From positions 150,480 to 214,479 of the forward strand of contig JAUVXJ010000001.1 in assembly GCA_030603665.1 (NCBI GenBank): DNA of 64,000 nucleotides, in the 5' to 3' direction. Shown here in pieces: positions 40,071-49,429 of the stretch (position 1 is its first letter; every line of letters starts with the position of its first letter). The notes under the pieces were generated by a model. That model saw only the letters and a list, made by a program, of their open reading frames with translations, did not search any database and was not told the origin of the DNA. The position numbers were made by a program, and so were the translations under genes. The DNA comes from Chloroflexota bacterium. Lineage in GTDB: Bacteria; Chloroflexota; Anaerolineae; UBA7937; B3-Chlor.

Positions 40071-41144
40071 ATGCTGAGCCTTCTGCCCCGTCTGCCCGCC
40101 TACATGGCCTTTCGACGGTATGGCAACCCAAAGCCTTTTCCTTTCAATTTGGTGGTCAGCGTCACCTACAGGTGCAACTCCCGGTGCAAGACCTGCAACG
40201 TCTGGCGTCGCTCCGCGGAAGAACTGACCACTGACGAGTGGGAACGAGTCTTCTCCAAGATAGGCACCACACCCTACTACCTGACGTTCAGCGGAGGCGA
40301 ACCCTCTCTGCGCGACGATCTCGCCGATATCGTGGATGCGGCCGTGCGACTGTGCAGACCGGCCATCATCACCATTCCCACCAACGGCCTCTTGACGGAT
40401 ATCATCCCCCAGAGGGTGCAGGAGATCCTAGCGGCGGCAGATGGGGTTGAGATTGGCATCAATATCTCGCTCGACGGTGTTGGTGCGGAGCACGACGCGA
40501 TTAGAGGTGTGAAAGGGAACTATGAGAAGGCTCTGGAGACCTACCGGCGTCTGAGGGCGCTCGACTATCCTAATCTCACCCTCAGTTTCCACACCGTTGT
40601 CTCCCGATTCAACGTGGAGCGCGTGCCTGAGATCTACGAGGAGCTATCGAAGCTCAAGCCCGACTCATACATCAGCGAGGTCGCAGAGGAACGGGTTGAG
40701 CTCCAGACCATGGAAACGGGGATCACCCCACCGCCGGAGCAGTATGCCCGGGTTGCTGATTTCCTGGCCGCCCAAGCCAGGAACAGCAGTCACTCAGGTC
40801 TGGCCCGCATCACTCAGGCCTTCAGGGCACAGTACTACGATCTGGCAAAGAGGATACTGTTAGAGGAAAGACAGGTCATACCGTGCTACGCTGGGTTTTC
40901 CTCGGCGCACATCGCCCCTGACGGCGACGTCTGGGCCTGCTGCACCCGGGCCGAGCCCCTGGGCAACCTCAGGGAGACCGACTACGATCTGGCACCCATC
41001 TGGCTGGGCGAGCGAGCAGCCGCCGTCAGGCGCAGCATCGTCGCCCAAGAGTGCCACTGCCCCATGGCTAACGTTTCCTACTCTAACATGCTCCTCCACC
41101 CGCCGACATTGCTGCGCGTGGCCCGCCAGGTGGCGCGCCCGTAG
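40071..41144 (+). CDS. Radical SAM protein with C-terminal Cys-rich (SPASM-like) region
   Basis: A 357-residue radical SAM enzyme. The cluster motif CNSRCKTC (about 35-42) follows VVSVTYR, and SAM-binding LTFSGGEPSLRDD and IITIPTNG are clear. After the barrel the C-terminus has CYAGFSSAHIAPDGDVWACC and ECHCPMANVSYSNM, enough Cys for at least one auxiliary cluster. Similar proteins in glycan loci are annotated as hopanoid- or lipid-associated radical SAM enzymes. Substrate unknown. The ATG lies one base after the stop of the epimerase (TGAGATG), so they are coupled. Confidence 0.85.
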   Translation: MLSLLPRLPAYMAFRRYGNPKPFPFNLVVSVTYRCNSRCKTCNVWRRSAEELTTDEWERVFSKIGTTPYYLTFSGGEPSLRDDLADIVDAAVRLCRPAIITIPTNGLLTDIIPQRVQEILAAADGVEIGINISLDGVGAEHDAIRGVKGNYEKALETYRRLRALDYPNLTLSFHTVVSRFNVERVPEIYEELSKLKPDSYISEVAEERVELQTMETGITPPPEQYARVADFLAAQARNSSHSGLARITQAFRAQYYDLAKRILLEERQVIPCYAGFSSAHIAPDGDVWACCTRAEPLGNLRETDYDLAPIWLGERAAAVRRSIVAQECHCPMANVSYSNMLLHPPTLLRVARQVARP

Positions 41145-41173
41145 AGACTCATGGCATAGGAACAGGGTCACCA

Positions 41174-42694
41174 ATGCTCCAGAGAGCGCGCCGCGTGTAC
41201 CGCGAGCACGACAACTTCGTCCTCTTTGCCGTGCTCTTCATTGCCTTCAGGGTGATGACCCTGCTTCTGTACCGGCCCGGTGGTTTCATCGCCGACTACT
41301 CCGACTACAACACCAGCTATCTGCCCTTTGCGCAGTGGTCTGACGCAGGACTGTACCCCTTTGTCCACTACTGGCTGGAATGGCCTCCCCTCTTTGCCTG
41401 GTGGGTTGTGGGGATCTATCGCCTTAGCTTGCTCATCCCCCAGTGGACCGACCCGCGGCTGTGGTACAACACGCTCCTCGGCCTATCATTCCTGCCCTTC
41501 GAGATTGGCAACTTCGTTCTCGTCTACCTCACAGCCGGGGAACTGTACGATAGGAGCAAGGCCCTGAAGTGCGCTCTCATCTACGCATGTCTCTTCGCGC
41601 CACTCTACGTCTGGAGCGGTTGGAACGACTCTGTGTCTCTCTTCTTCCTGCTGCTGAGTCTGTATCTGCTGCTCAGACGCAAGCCTGTGCTGGCTGGTCT
41701 GATGAGCGGTGTAGGGTTCTGGGTCAAGGTCATCCCCATTCTGCTGGTGCCCGTCGGCCTCAGAGCCCTGGAACGCGTGCGTGGCAAGGTAGTGTTCCTC
41801 GGTGCCGCCTGTGGTACGATACTCGCCATAGCCCTGCCCTTTCTCTGGATCAACGCGGGCTTCCTCCGGGCGTTCTTCGCCAACCTGCTGGGGCGCTCAT
41901 CGTGGGAGACGGTGTGGGCTCTGCTGGACGGTTACTACTCCTACGGCGTGGTCAGCGCGGATCGCTTGACCGTGCCCACCGACTACAGCAGCCACGCGTC
42001 TTCTCTCCCCTGGCCGGTGATCACCCTCGTCTTCGCTCTTGTGCTCTTGTGGCTGTATACTCGCCGTGTCGACTACGGTGCGAAGCTGGGTACTGTGGCT
42101 CTGGCAGGCCTGACCATCAGTCTGTTCACGCTCTACAGCAAAGGATACAGCCCCCAGTTCATCGTGCAGCTGATACCATTCGCCGTGCTTCTACTTCCCA
42201 ATCTGAAGGGTGTCTCCTACATCATCTTGCTGGACGTGATCAACTTCCTGGAGGCCACGGTATACTTTATCATCCTACCGGACCAGCCTTGGCTCTTGGT
42301 GACCACAGTCCTGCTCAGGACCCTCTTGCTCATCGCCCTGAGCACCGAATTCGGGTTCATCCTCTTCGACGTCAGGTCGCCTCGCACGGTCAAGCTCCAT
42401 GGGCGAGCTTCGGCTGCCCTCCTGCTATGCGTGGCCGCGTCGCTCTGTGCCCTCGTCCTTCCCCTGGGGCAGGCCTACGTCTCCAGTCGTAACCAGGCGG
42501 AGGAGGCTCCCCCTGCCACCGGGGTGTACGCCATGTCTGGAGCAGGTCAGCCCCGTGGCGAGTTGTGGTCAATCGTGGCGCGGCCCGAGTCCGGCGCACT
42601 CCATTCCTCGGCGGCGACCGGCGCTTCCAAAGCCGAGACCTACCCATTAACCAACGGAGAGCTACATCAGCACCATGCGTCTCAACAGGAATGA
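41174..42694 (+). CDS. GT-C-type integral membrane glycosyltransferase (GT87/DUF2029-like)
   Basis: A 506-residue polytopic protein with about ten hydrophobic segments, starting FVLFAVLFIAFRVMTLLLY. The first periplasmic loop has the acidic motif typical of GT-C enzymes (GFIADYSDYNTSYLPF), followed by YWLEWPPLFAW. These enzymes transfer sugars from polyprenyl-phosphate donors on the outside of the membrane. The last 70 residues are hydrophilic. It overlaps the next gene by 20 bases. Donor and acceptor are unknown. Confidence 0.78.
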   Translation: MLQRARRVYREHDNFVLFAVLFIAFRVMTLLLYRPGGFIADYSDYNTSYLPFAQWSDAGLYPFVHYWLEWPPLFAWWVVGIYRLSLLIPQWTDPRLWYNTLLGLSFLPFEIGNFVLVYLTAGELYDRSKALKCALIYACLFAPLYVWSGWNDSVSLFFLLLSLYLLLRRKPVLAGLMSGVGFWVKVIPILLVPVGLRALERVRGKVVFLGAACGTILAIALPFLWINAGFLRAFFANLLGRSSWETVWALLDGYYSYGVVSADRLTVPTDYSSHASSLPWPVITLVFALVLLWLYTRRVDYGAKLGTVALAGLTISLFTLYSKGYSPQFIVQLIPFAVLLLPNLKGVSYIILLDVINFLEATVYFIILPDQPWLLVTTVLLRTLLLIALSTEFGFILFDVRSPRTVKLHGRASAALLLCVAASLCALVLPLGQAYVSSRNQAEEAPPATGVYAMSGAGQPRGELWSIVARPESGALHSSAATGASKAETYPLTNGELHQHHASQQE

Positions 42695-44549
42695 CAAGGT
42701 CCTTGCCCTGGCCCTTCTTCTCTTCCTCTTCTCCGTCTACCTTCTGACCTATAGCGGCACGCTCCACTCCAGTGACGGACAGGCCATGTTCTCGGTTGCC
42801 GAGAGCTGGGTCAGGCGAGGCGAGTACGACATCAACCAGATTCGCTGGATGGGCCTCCAGCAAGGGACCTTTGGACCTGATGGGAACCTCTATTGCCGCA
42901 AGGGGCTGGGAACTTCCCTGGTAGCGGTGCCACTGGCATGGCTGGGGCTGACGGTACCAGCCTGGGGAGTGGTCCAGACCACTATGCTCCTCAACGCCAT
43001 GATCACGGCTCTGACAGGAATGCTCATCCTCCTGTACGTGCGACGTCTGGGCTATGAGCGGTCAACCGCCCTGGTGACCGCTGTGGTCTTTGGATTGGGC
43101 ACCATAGCCTGGCCGTACGCCAAATACTTCTTCAGCGAACCTCTGAGCGGCTTCTGTCTCCTCGCGGCGGCCTATTTCCTCTTCGAGACAGGGTCCCGCC
43201 GGTCAGATAGGTCACGGTGGTTGCCACCGCTGCTCGCGGGGGTCTTTCTGGGTCTGGCAGTGGCTACGCGGTTCGCCAATGCGGTCCTCATCCCCATCTA
43301 CGTATCTGTCCTGGTCTGGCACTTGCTGAGCAGACCAGGAGCCGCCGGTTGGCGGGGGGTACGGTCAAATCCGTCCCTGCTTCTCTCAGCGACCTGGCGG
43401 GGACTACTGGCCTTGGCGCTGCCCCTCCTACTGTGGGTCGTCGTCATGGCTGTCTACAACTATGTGCGGTTCGGCAACCCCCTGACCACTGGCTATCTCC
43501 CCGAGGAGTCGTTCTCCGCCCCCTGGATCACGGGCATCGTGGGCCAGCTCTTGAGCCCTGGGCGTGGCATCATCTTCTTCTGTCCGGTCCTGCTGGCTTG
43601 CTTGCCCGCACTGCCCAGTTTCGTTCGCCGCCACCGTTTGTTGGCCATCCTCATTCTCCTCACGGCTGGCTGCTATCTCTTGCTCTATGGGAAATGGTTC
43701 ATGTGGCACGGGGGCTTCGCATGGGGTCCCCGGTTCCTGGTGCCTGTAATACCGCTGCTATGCATCACGCTGGCCCCGCTGATAGAGGGTCTGCGAGGCA
43801 AGAAGAGAGCGGCGTTCTGGGCGTTGTTTGCAGCCAGCGTGGCCGTGCAACTGCTGGGGGCGAGTGTCCATTTCATCCATCAGCAGGAGGCACTCCTGCG
43901 GACAGGCTTGCCCCTCTTCGACCCGGTCACCTTCTTCCATCCTCGATACTCGCAGCTTTGGGGCACCGTGGCTTTCCTCACACCGGCGAACCTCGACTTC
44001 GCTTGGGCACAGAGCACGGCAGCGGGCGTCGCAATCGACTGGCTGTCTCTGGCGTCGGGTCTGCTCCTCGTGGCCCTCTGCGGATGGGCCACGCTAATGC
44101 TGACTCGCGAGACTCCACTGTCATTGTCGCGCGGAGGCTACCTGTTGGCGTGCCTCTCCTTGCTCATCGTTGGGGGCACCGCCCTCACGTTGGCGCGGTA
44201 CAAGAACGACGGCCACGCCGACTACGTGAGCATGCTGAGGTTCCTGCAAGCCAGCTCTGAGGACTCAGATGTCATCCTCCAGAACTCCCCACCGGATACG
44301 GCGATCTTGCAGAACCACTACAAGGGTCGCCTGCCCTCTTACGGCCTCTTCGAGGGAGAACAACCCCTCTCCCAGGACACGCTCGCTGTGCTGGACGCTC
44401 TGAGCGCGCGGCATTCCCGAATCTGGCTCATCTCTGATGAGCTACCCCCAAACATGAGCTCCCTCGACCTGTGGTTCACCGATCAGGGGTGGTCGGCCAC
44501 GTATCAAAGCTTTGGACGCGAACGGCTGACATTGTACTCCAGACCTTAG
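42675..44549 (+). CDS. GT-C-type integral membrane glycosyltransferase-like protein
   Basis: A 624-residue protein with about twelve hydrophobic segments. The first loop has YSGTLHSSDGQAMFSVAESW, positioned like the catalytic Asp loop of ArnT/PMT-type transferases, then GPDGNLYCRKGLGTSLVAVP. The C-terminal 110 residues are a soluble outside domain (DGHADYVSMLRFLQASSEDS to FGRERLTLYSRP) with a VILQNSPPDTAILQ strand-loop, seen in PMT_2/DUF2723-like proteins. Co-transcribed with its neighbours (start inside the previous gene). Confidence 0.78.
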   Translation: MRLNRNDKVLALALLLFLFSVYLLTYSGTLHSSDGQAMFSVAESWVRRGEYDINQIRWMGLQQGTFGPDGNLYCRKGLGTSLVAVPLAWLGLTVPAWGVVQTTMLLNAMITALTGMLILLYVRRLGYERSTALVTAVVFGLGTIAWPYAKYFFSEPLSGFCLLAAAYFLFETGSRRSDRSRWLPPLLAGVFLGLAVATRFANAVLIPIYVSVLVWHLLSRPGAAGWRGVRSNPSLLLSATWRGLLALALPLLLWVVVMAVYNYVRFGNPLTTGYLPEESFSAPWITGIVGQLLSPGRGIIFFCPVLLACLPALPSFVRRHRLLAILILLTAGCYLLLYGKWFMWHGGFAWGPRFLVPVIPLLCITLAPLIEGLRGKKRAAFWALFAASVAVQLLGASVHFIHQQEALLRTGLPLFDPVTFFHPRYSQLWGTVAFLTPANLDFAWAQSTAAGVAIDWLSLASGLLLVALCGWATLMLTRETPLSLSRGGYLLACLSLLIVGGTALTLARYKNDGHADYVSMLRFLQASSEDSDVILQNSPPDTAILQNHYKGRLPSYGLFEGEQPLSQDTLAVLDALSARHSRIWLISDELPPNMSSLDLWFTDQGWSATYQSFGRERLTLYSRP

Positions 44550-44645
44550 GCGGTACAATCCATCGCTGCGCCCCCAGGTGTCACACGTCAGGAGGTCGTC
44601 CTGTGTGCGGCCGGTGGCTCTGCTGGACACCCTCCTGGTACTCCG

Positions 44646-44674
44646 TTGCCATGCCCCTTGGGCTGTGATAAGAT
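44646..44674 (+). promoter_or_regulatory. Possible internal promoter of the glycosyltransferase operon
   Basis: TTGCCA (44646-44651), a 17-base spacer and TAAGAT (44669-44674) lie 47 bases before the ATG at 44721. Another pair, TTGTAC/TACAAT (44532-44559, 16-base spacer), is just upstream. A new transcript here would fit the 170-base gap between genes that are otherwise overlapped. Confidence 0.35.
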
Positions 44675-44720
44675 TAGCCGCAAATCAACAGCCACAGGGA
44701 GGCCTCGCTTGGGCAAGCCA

Positions 44721-47441
44721 ATGGGCAGCAGAGTCAGCACTCACTTCGTCGTCGTTGCCCTCTACGTCATTCTGACCCTGATCCTCACCTATCCTTTGGT
44801 CACTCACCTTACCACCCACGTCATGGGCTCCGAGACCTGGGCCTTCGACGAGTATACCTTCATCTGGAACACCTGGTGGTTCCGGTACTCCGTGCTCAAA
44901 CTGCACTCCAACCCTCTGTTTTCGAGCCACACCTTCTATCCACTAGGCATCAGTCTGGTCCTGTATACGTACAACCTGTTCAACGCGCTCGTCTCCCTCC
45001 CCCTGCAACCATTCCTCGCCCTGCCGGCCATCGCCAACTTGACAAACGTCTTCGCCCTCGCCTTCTCTGGATACGGGACCTACCTCCTGCTGTACTACCT
45101 GCTGCGACAGAAGGGAACCGGTGATCGACGAGACCAGATCGTCGCACACTGCGCGGCGTTCGTGGGAGGCCTGGTATACGCTTTTGGATCCTATCACTTC
45201 ATCTACGCTGCCCTAGGTCACTACAACTTCGTGGGCACCCAGTGGATACCCTTCTACGTTCTCTTCCTGATCAAGACGGTGAACGAGAGGCGGTGGCGCA
45301 ACCCTGTGCTGGCGGGCGTCTTCGCCACGCTGGCTGTGCTGTGCGAGATGACCCTCGGGGTCTTCCTGGCTTTCTTCACCGTGATCATCCTGGCCTTCGC
45401 TGGATGGCGCCGCATCGTCAACTTGAACTTCTTGAAGCGTGCTGCGCTTCTGTTCCTGATCTTCTTCGTAGGCTACGCGCCTATTGGCTACGCCGTCCTC
45501 AGGGAGTTCTTTGGGGGCGAATACGCCCTCGAGGGTTGGGGCCATTCCGACAAGCTGCTGGTCGACCTCTTCGGCTTCACGACACCGACGGCGCTCCATC
45601 CCGTGTTCGGCAGTGACTGGACACAAGAACTGACTGCCGTGCGAGAGGGTACTGCCCGTTTCGTGGATGTGAACACCGTGTTTCTGGGCTGGGTGGTGCT
45701 TCTACTGGCCCTCTTTGCCTTGGTGAAGTACCGAAAACAGCTTCGAGTCTGGATAGTCGGCGCCGCGGTCTCGGGGATCTTGGCCATGGGACCGTTGTTG
45801 CACATCAATGGCCGTTCAGTCTTCGACCTGGACGGCTTGCTGGTGAACGTGCCCCTGCCCTTCATCGTCCTACATTACGTGCCCGTGGTGAACGCCAACC
45901 GGGTGCCGAACCGCTTCGGCATCATGCTCATGCTGTGCCTGGCGGTGCTGGTGAGCTTCGCCTGCCAGGCCATCCTGCGCCGCCTGAAGCGGCGTGGGCT
46001 AATGCTGGGCATGTCGGCCCTGCTCTCGTTTCTGATCTTGTTCGAGCACCTTGCCTTTCCTGTGCCGCTCACCGACGCCAGAGTCCCCCAGTGGTATGAA
46101 GGTCTCGCCGAGGAGCCGGGCGACTTCTCCATCCTGGAATTTCCCCTGGGCTGGCGTAACAGCTTCGGGGTCTTTGGCGTGGAGCGGACGCAAGCCCAGT
46201 ATTACCAGACCACCCACCTCAAGCGGCTTCCGTCCGGGAACATCTCGCGCAACCCGCCCTTCAATGTGGACTACTTTCGACGCATACCCATCTTCGACTC
46301 CATCGCCAGGGTCGAGCTGTACGAGCAGTTGGACCCTGCACGGGTAGAGCAGGACCGCCTCTCGGTAGACGAGCTGATCTACTTCTTCGACATCCGCTAC
46401 TTGGTGTTTCAACCGGTTGTGCCCAAGCGACCGCCCTACTCGGACACGAGGCCTCAGGTAGAAGAGTACGTACGGCAGGTGTTTCCCGCGGAGGTGGTCT
46501 ACGAGGACGAGAGTGGGTTCACCGTCTACCAGGTGCAGCAGCCCGAGGCCCGCACCCAGGTGACCGTGGACTTCGGCACCGAAGGGAGCAAACTGTACCA
46601 GGGAGAGGGCTGGAGCAGAGACGAGATCATTGGGGACGCCACTGCCAACTGGTCTGAGGCTCGACAGGCCCGGGTCTTCGTCCCCCTGCGCCAGCTGGGC
46701 GACTACGAGCTTACTCTGCGAGCCCTGGCCTTCTCGTTCGACGGGGCGCCTCAGCAGAGTCTCGGTGTGGTAATCAATGGTCAGCGGCTGGGGGAAACAG
46801 TCTCTGTTGGCCCCTACTGGGAAGAGCGCAGCATCATGGTACCGTCAGGGTACCTGAAGGTTGGGCTGAATGAGGTCGTGCTAGAGTTTGTTTACGCCGC
46901 TGCTCCGCGTGATGTCTTACCGGGCCAGTTCGCCGTCGGAGACACAGGGGTGACTTCCCCCGTAGAGATCACTGTGAACAGTGCCGGGCTCCATGCCGGT
47001 GACTTTGCCTACATCACGGTGAATGGAGAGGACTCCTCCTCTCATCGCAGAGGCTACAACCTGGCCGTCGTGCATCCCGACACGGGGGCGGTGGTCAGTC
47101 AGGCCGGCTTCGACACCTTTGCCAACGAGTTCGAGTCCCAGGCTCTGGCCGACTTCATAGCCGAGATACCGGATGGCCACATAGTGGCCGTCGCCGTCCG
47201 CGATGATGGTGCCGCCAGCCTGACCGAGGCGGCGGTCCAGGCCCTGAGCTCCTTGGGCGTTGGGATGGACCTCCGTGGGACCGAGCACCTCTCTCATGCC
47301 ATCATCGGCGTCAAGGGGGCCGCGACGGGAACAGCACTGGAGGCCTCCGGCGAGGGCAACTCCTACCTCCACGTGGGCCGGAACCCCGATGACCGCACGT
47401 TGTCGGTCGCCGTGGATTACGTCAACCTCGAACTCAGATGA
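44721..47441 (+). CDS. Large membrane glycosyltransferase-like protein with ILEI/FAM3-like C-terminal domain
   Basis: A 906-residue protein. Residues 1-430 hold about eleven hydrophobic segments; the first loop (THVMGSETWAFDEYTFIWNT) has the acidic residues of GT-C enzymes, and GHYNFVGTQWIPFYVLFL follows. Then comes a soluble region with a VDYFRRIPIFDS segment, a beta-sandwich (about 625-735) and a final 150-residue domain: NSAGLHAGDFAYITVNGED, GYNLAVVHPDTGAVVSQAGF, DTFANEFESQALADFI, HIVAVAVRDDGAASLTEAAV. These match the ILEI/PANDER (FAM3) domain known from animal secreted proteins and some glycan enzymes. Start at 44721 rather than TTG 44646, because a promoter-like element overlaps the latter. 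Confidence 0.8.
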   Translation: MGSRVSTHFVVVALYVILTLILTYPLVTHLTTHVMGSETWAFDEYTFIWNTWWFRYSVLKLHSNPLFSSHTFYPLGISLVLYTYNLFNALVSLPLQPFLALPAIANLTNVFALAFSGYGTYLLLYYLLRQKGTGDRRDQIVAHCAAFVGGLVYAFGSYHFIYAALGHYNFVGTQWIPFYVLFLIKTVNERRWRNPVLAGVFATLAVLCEMTLGVFLAFFTVIILAFAGWRRIVNLNFLKRAALLFLIFFVGYAPIGYAVLREFFGGEYALEGWGHSDKLLVDLFGFTTPTALHPVFGSDWTQELTAVREGTARFVDVNTVFLGWVVLLLALFALVKYRKQLRVWIVGAAVSGILAMGPLLHINGRSVFDLDGLLVNVPLPFIVLHYVPVVNANRVPNRFGIMLMLCLAVLVSFACQAILRRLKRRGLMLGMSALLSFLILFEHLAFPVPLTDARVPQWYEGLAEEPGDFSILEFPLGWRNSFGVFGVERTQAQYYQTTHLKRLPSGNISRNPPFNVDYFRRIPIFDSIARVELYEQLDPARVEQDRLSVDELIYFFDIRYLVFQPVVPKRPPYSDTRPQVEEYVRQVFPAEVVYEDESGFTVYQVQQPEARTQVTVDFGTEGSKLYQGEGWSRDEIIGDATANWSEARQARVFVPLRQLGDYELTLRALAFSFDGAPQQSLGVVINGQRLGETVSVGPYWEERSIMVPSGYLKVGLNEVVLEFVYAAAPRDVLPGQFAVGDTGVTSPVEITVNSAGLHAGDFAYITVNGEDSSSHRRGYNLAVVHPDTGAVVSQAGFDTFANEFESQALADFIAEIPDGHIVAVAVRDDGAASLTEAAVQALSSLGVGMDLRGTEHLSHAIIGVKGAATGTALEASGEGNSYLHVGRNPDDRTLSVAVDYVNLELR

Positions 47442-49375
47442 GCATCCGCCGCCTGGCCAGGCGTGTTGACGTGGTGGTGGCCTTGTTGCTGGGTTTGGCC
47501 ACTGCCGGTCTTTATGTCAAGACCGTGGCGCCTACCCTTCTGATGGCGGACCCGGCTGAGTTCCAGCTGGCCTGCTACACGCTCGGCATCGCTCACCCCA
47601 CTGGATACCCTTTGTACCTGATTCTGGGCTGGCTGTGGTCCCACCTCCTACCCCTTGGAGATGCAGCCTACCGTGTCAACCTCCTGTCGGCAGCCTTCGC
47701 CGCGTCGGCTGCGGGGCTTCTGTACCTATTGGTGCTGAAGGTCCTACGTGGGACGGTCCAGGGCCCATCAGGAGCGCTCCTGCGTGCCGTGGCGCTCGTT
47801 TCCGCGCTAACCCTTGTACTGTCCCGCACCTTCTGGTCTCAGGCCCTCAGAGCGGAAGTCTACGCCCTCAATAGCCTCTTCGTGGTGCTTACGCTGTTCC
47901 TGTTGCTGGGGTGGTCGGAGTCCAGGTCCCCCAGGGCCCTACAGCTCAGCGCACTGGTCTTTGGGTTGAGCCTCACCCATCATGCTACGATGATCCTCTT
48001 TCTCCCCGCGTACGTCCTCTTTGTGTGGTTGGCCGACCGCACGGTGTTCCGGAGAGCGCGGTTGGTGCTTTCCCTGCTGGTGCTAGCCGTGGCACCGCTC
48101 CTGCTCTATCTGTACATCCCCTGGCGGGCGCCTGCGACGCCGTACCTGTACATCGAATTGGCTCCGGGTCGTACGCTGGAGTTGTACGAGAACACACTGC
48201 GCGGGTTCCTCGGCTTCGTCTCGGGAGAGATGTTCACAGGAGAACTCGGCTACCAGGCGTCCCTTATGGAGCGCCTGTCAATGGCCTTAGAGCTGCAGAT
48301 CAGACAGTTCGGCATAGCAGGAGTCGCTCTGGGTGCCCTTGGCGTGGTGAGGCTGGTGGTCGGGTGGAGCAGTCGCCACTCAAGGAGTCTCCTGGCTCTA
48401 CTGGGGCTGTCGTATGGCGCGTTGGTGGGATTCACCTTCTTCTATCATGTGGGCGACATTCAGGTGTTCTACACCCCGTCCTACATCATCTTCACGGTGT
48501 GGATCGCCCTGGGCATGGCCTGGCTGGTCCAGACCGCTGGCAGAGTGCGCTTCGGGGCGTTTGCCGGTGGACGATGGGTCGCCTGGGCTCTCGTCGCTCT
48601 GTTTGCTGTGCTACCTCTGGCCTTGCTCTGGAACAACTACCCCGGGGTGGACAGGAGTGCCGACTATGGTGCACGCGAGTGGGCGGAGGAGATACTGTCG
48701 CAGCCAGTCCCAGAGGGCTCTATCTTGATCTCCAACGACCGCAACGAGATCACACCCCTGCTGTACCTCCAGCACGTGGAGGGGAAACGCCCGGACCTCT
48801 TGACCATGTTCCCCCTCATGCTACCCGAGGAGGAGTACTCCAACGTGGTGCGAATCATAGACGGTGTGCTTGACGTGGGGAGGCCCCTCTATCTGGTGAA
48901 GCCCATGCCCGGCCTGGAGATCAAGTACGAGCTTAGGTCGTCTGGTCCGTTGGTGGAGATCACAGGCCCCGCTGTCACAGGAGAGCCGGAGAAGATCACA
49001 GAGATGGCTCTGGGGGACAGTCTGACGCTGGTGGGGTACGACGTAGATCCCGATGTACCCTCACCCGGCGGAGAGCTACACGTCTCCCTCTACTGGCGCG
49101 TCCAGCAACCCCTCGGTCGGGACTATCACACCTACGTGCATCTTCTGGACGAGGGCGGCCGGCCCATCGCCCAGAGCGACCACCGTCCTGGGCAGGAGTA
49201 CTACCCGTCGAGCATGTGGCAGGCCGGTGAGACCTTGCTGGACGTTCACGTTCTGCCTATCCCGGCCGAAACACAGGCGGGCGTGGTCACGCTGGTAGCT
49301 GGGGCGTACGAGTACCCCTCTCTAGCCCCGCTGGGAAGTCCCCTCACCCTGGGCGAGCTGTTTATTGCGCCCTAA
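47438..49375 (+). CDS. DUF2723-type membrane protein (PMT-like glycosyltransferase)
   Basis: A 645-residue polytopic protein. The N-terminus LGLATAGLYVKTVAPTLLMADPAEFQL with GIAHPTGYPLYLILGWLW is the signature of DUF2723, a GT-C relative of protein O-mannosyltransferases; the conserved DPAEFQ Asp/Glu is the expected catalytic site. About ten helices follow to residue 395; the rest is a soluble domain (SILISNDRNEITPLLYLQHV) ending in a beta-sandwich (SLTLVGYDVDPDVPSPGGEL). It overlaps the previous gene by four bases (ATGA). Last gene of the operon; no terminator was seen after it. Confidence 0.85.
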   Translation: MSIRRLARRVDVVVALLLGLATAGLYVKTVAPTLLMADPAEFQLACYTLGIAHPTGYPLYLILGWLWSHLLPLGDAAYRVNLLSAAFAASAAGLLYLLVLKVLRGTVQGPSGALLRAVALVSALTLVLSRTFWSQALRAEVYALNSLFVVLTLFLLLGWSESRSPRALQLSALVFGLSLTHHATMILFLPAYVLFVWLADRTVFRRARLVLSLLVLAVAPLLLYLYIPWRAPATPYLYIELAPGRTLELYENTLRGFLGFVSGEMFTGELGYQASLMERLSMALELQIRQFGIAGVALGALGVVRLVVGWSSRHSRSLLALLGLSYGALVGFTFFYHVGDIQVFYTPSYIIFTVWIALGMAWLVQTAGRVRFGAFAGGRWVAWALVALFAVLPLALLWNNYPGVDRSADYGAREWAEEILSQPVPEGSILISNDRNEITPLLYLQHVEGKRPDLLTMFPLMLPEEEYSNVVRIIDGVLDVGRPLYLVKPMPGLEIKYELRSSGPLVEITGPAVTGEPEKITEMALGDSLTLVGYDVDPDVPSPGGELHVSLYWRVQQPLGRDYHTYVHLLDEGGRPIAQSDHRPGQEYYPSSMWQAGETLLDVHVLPIPAETQAGVVTLVAGAYEYPSLAPLGSPLTLGELFIAP

Positions 49376-49429
49376 CCCCCTCAGGCTTGGCCATTGCTCG
49401 AATAGCCCGGTCCACGATTCGAGGACGCG

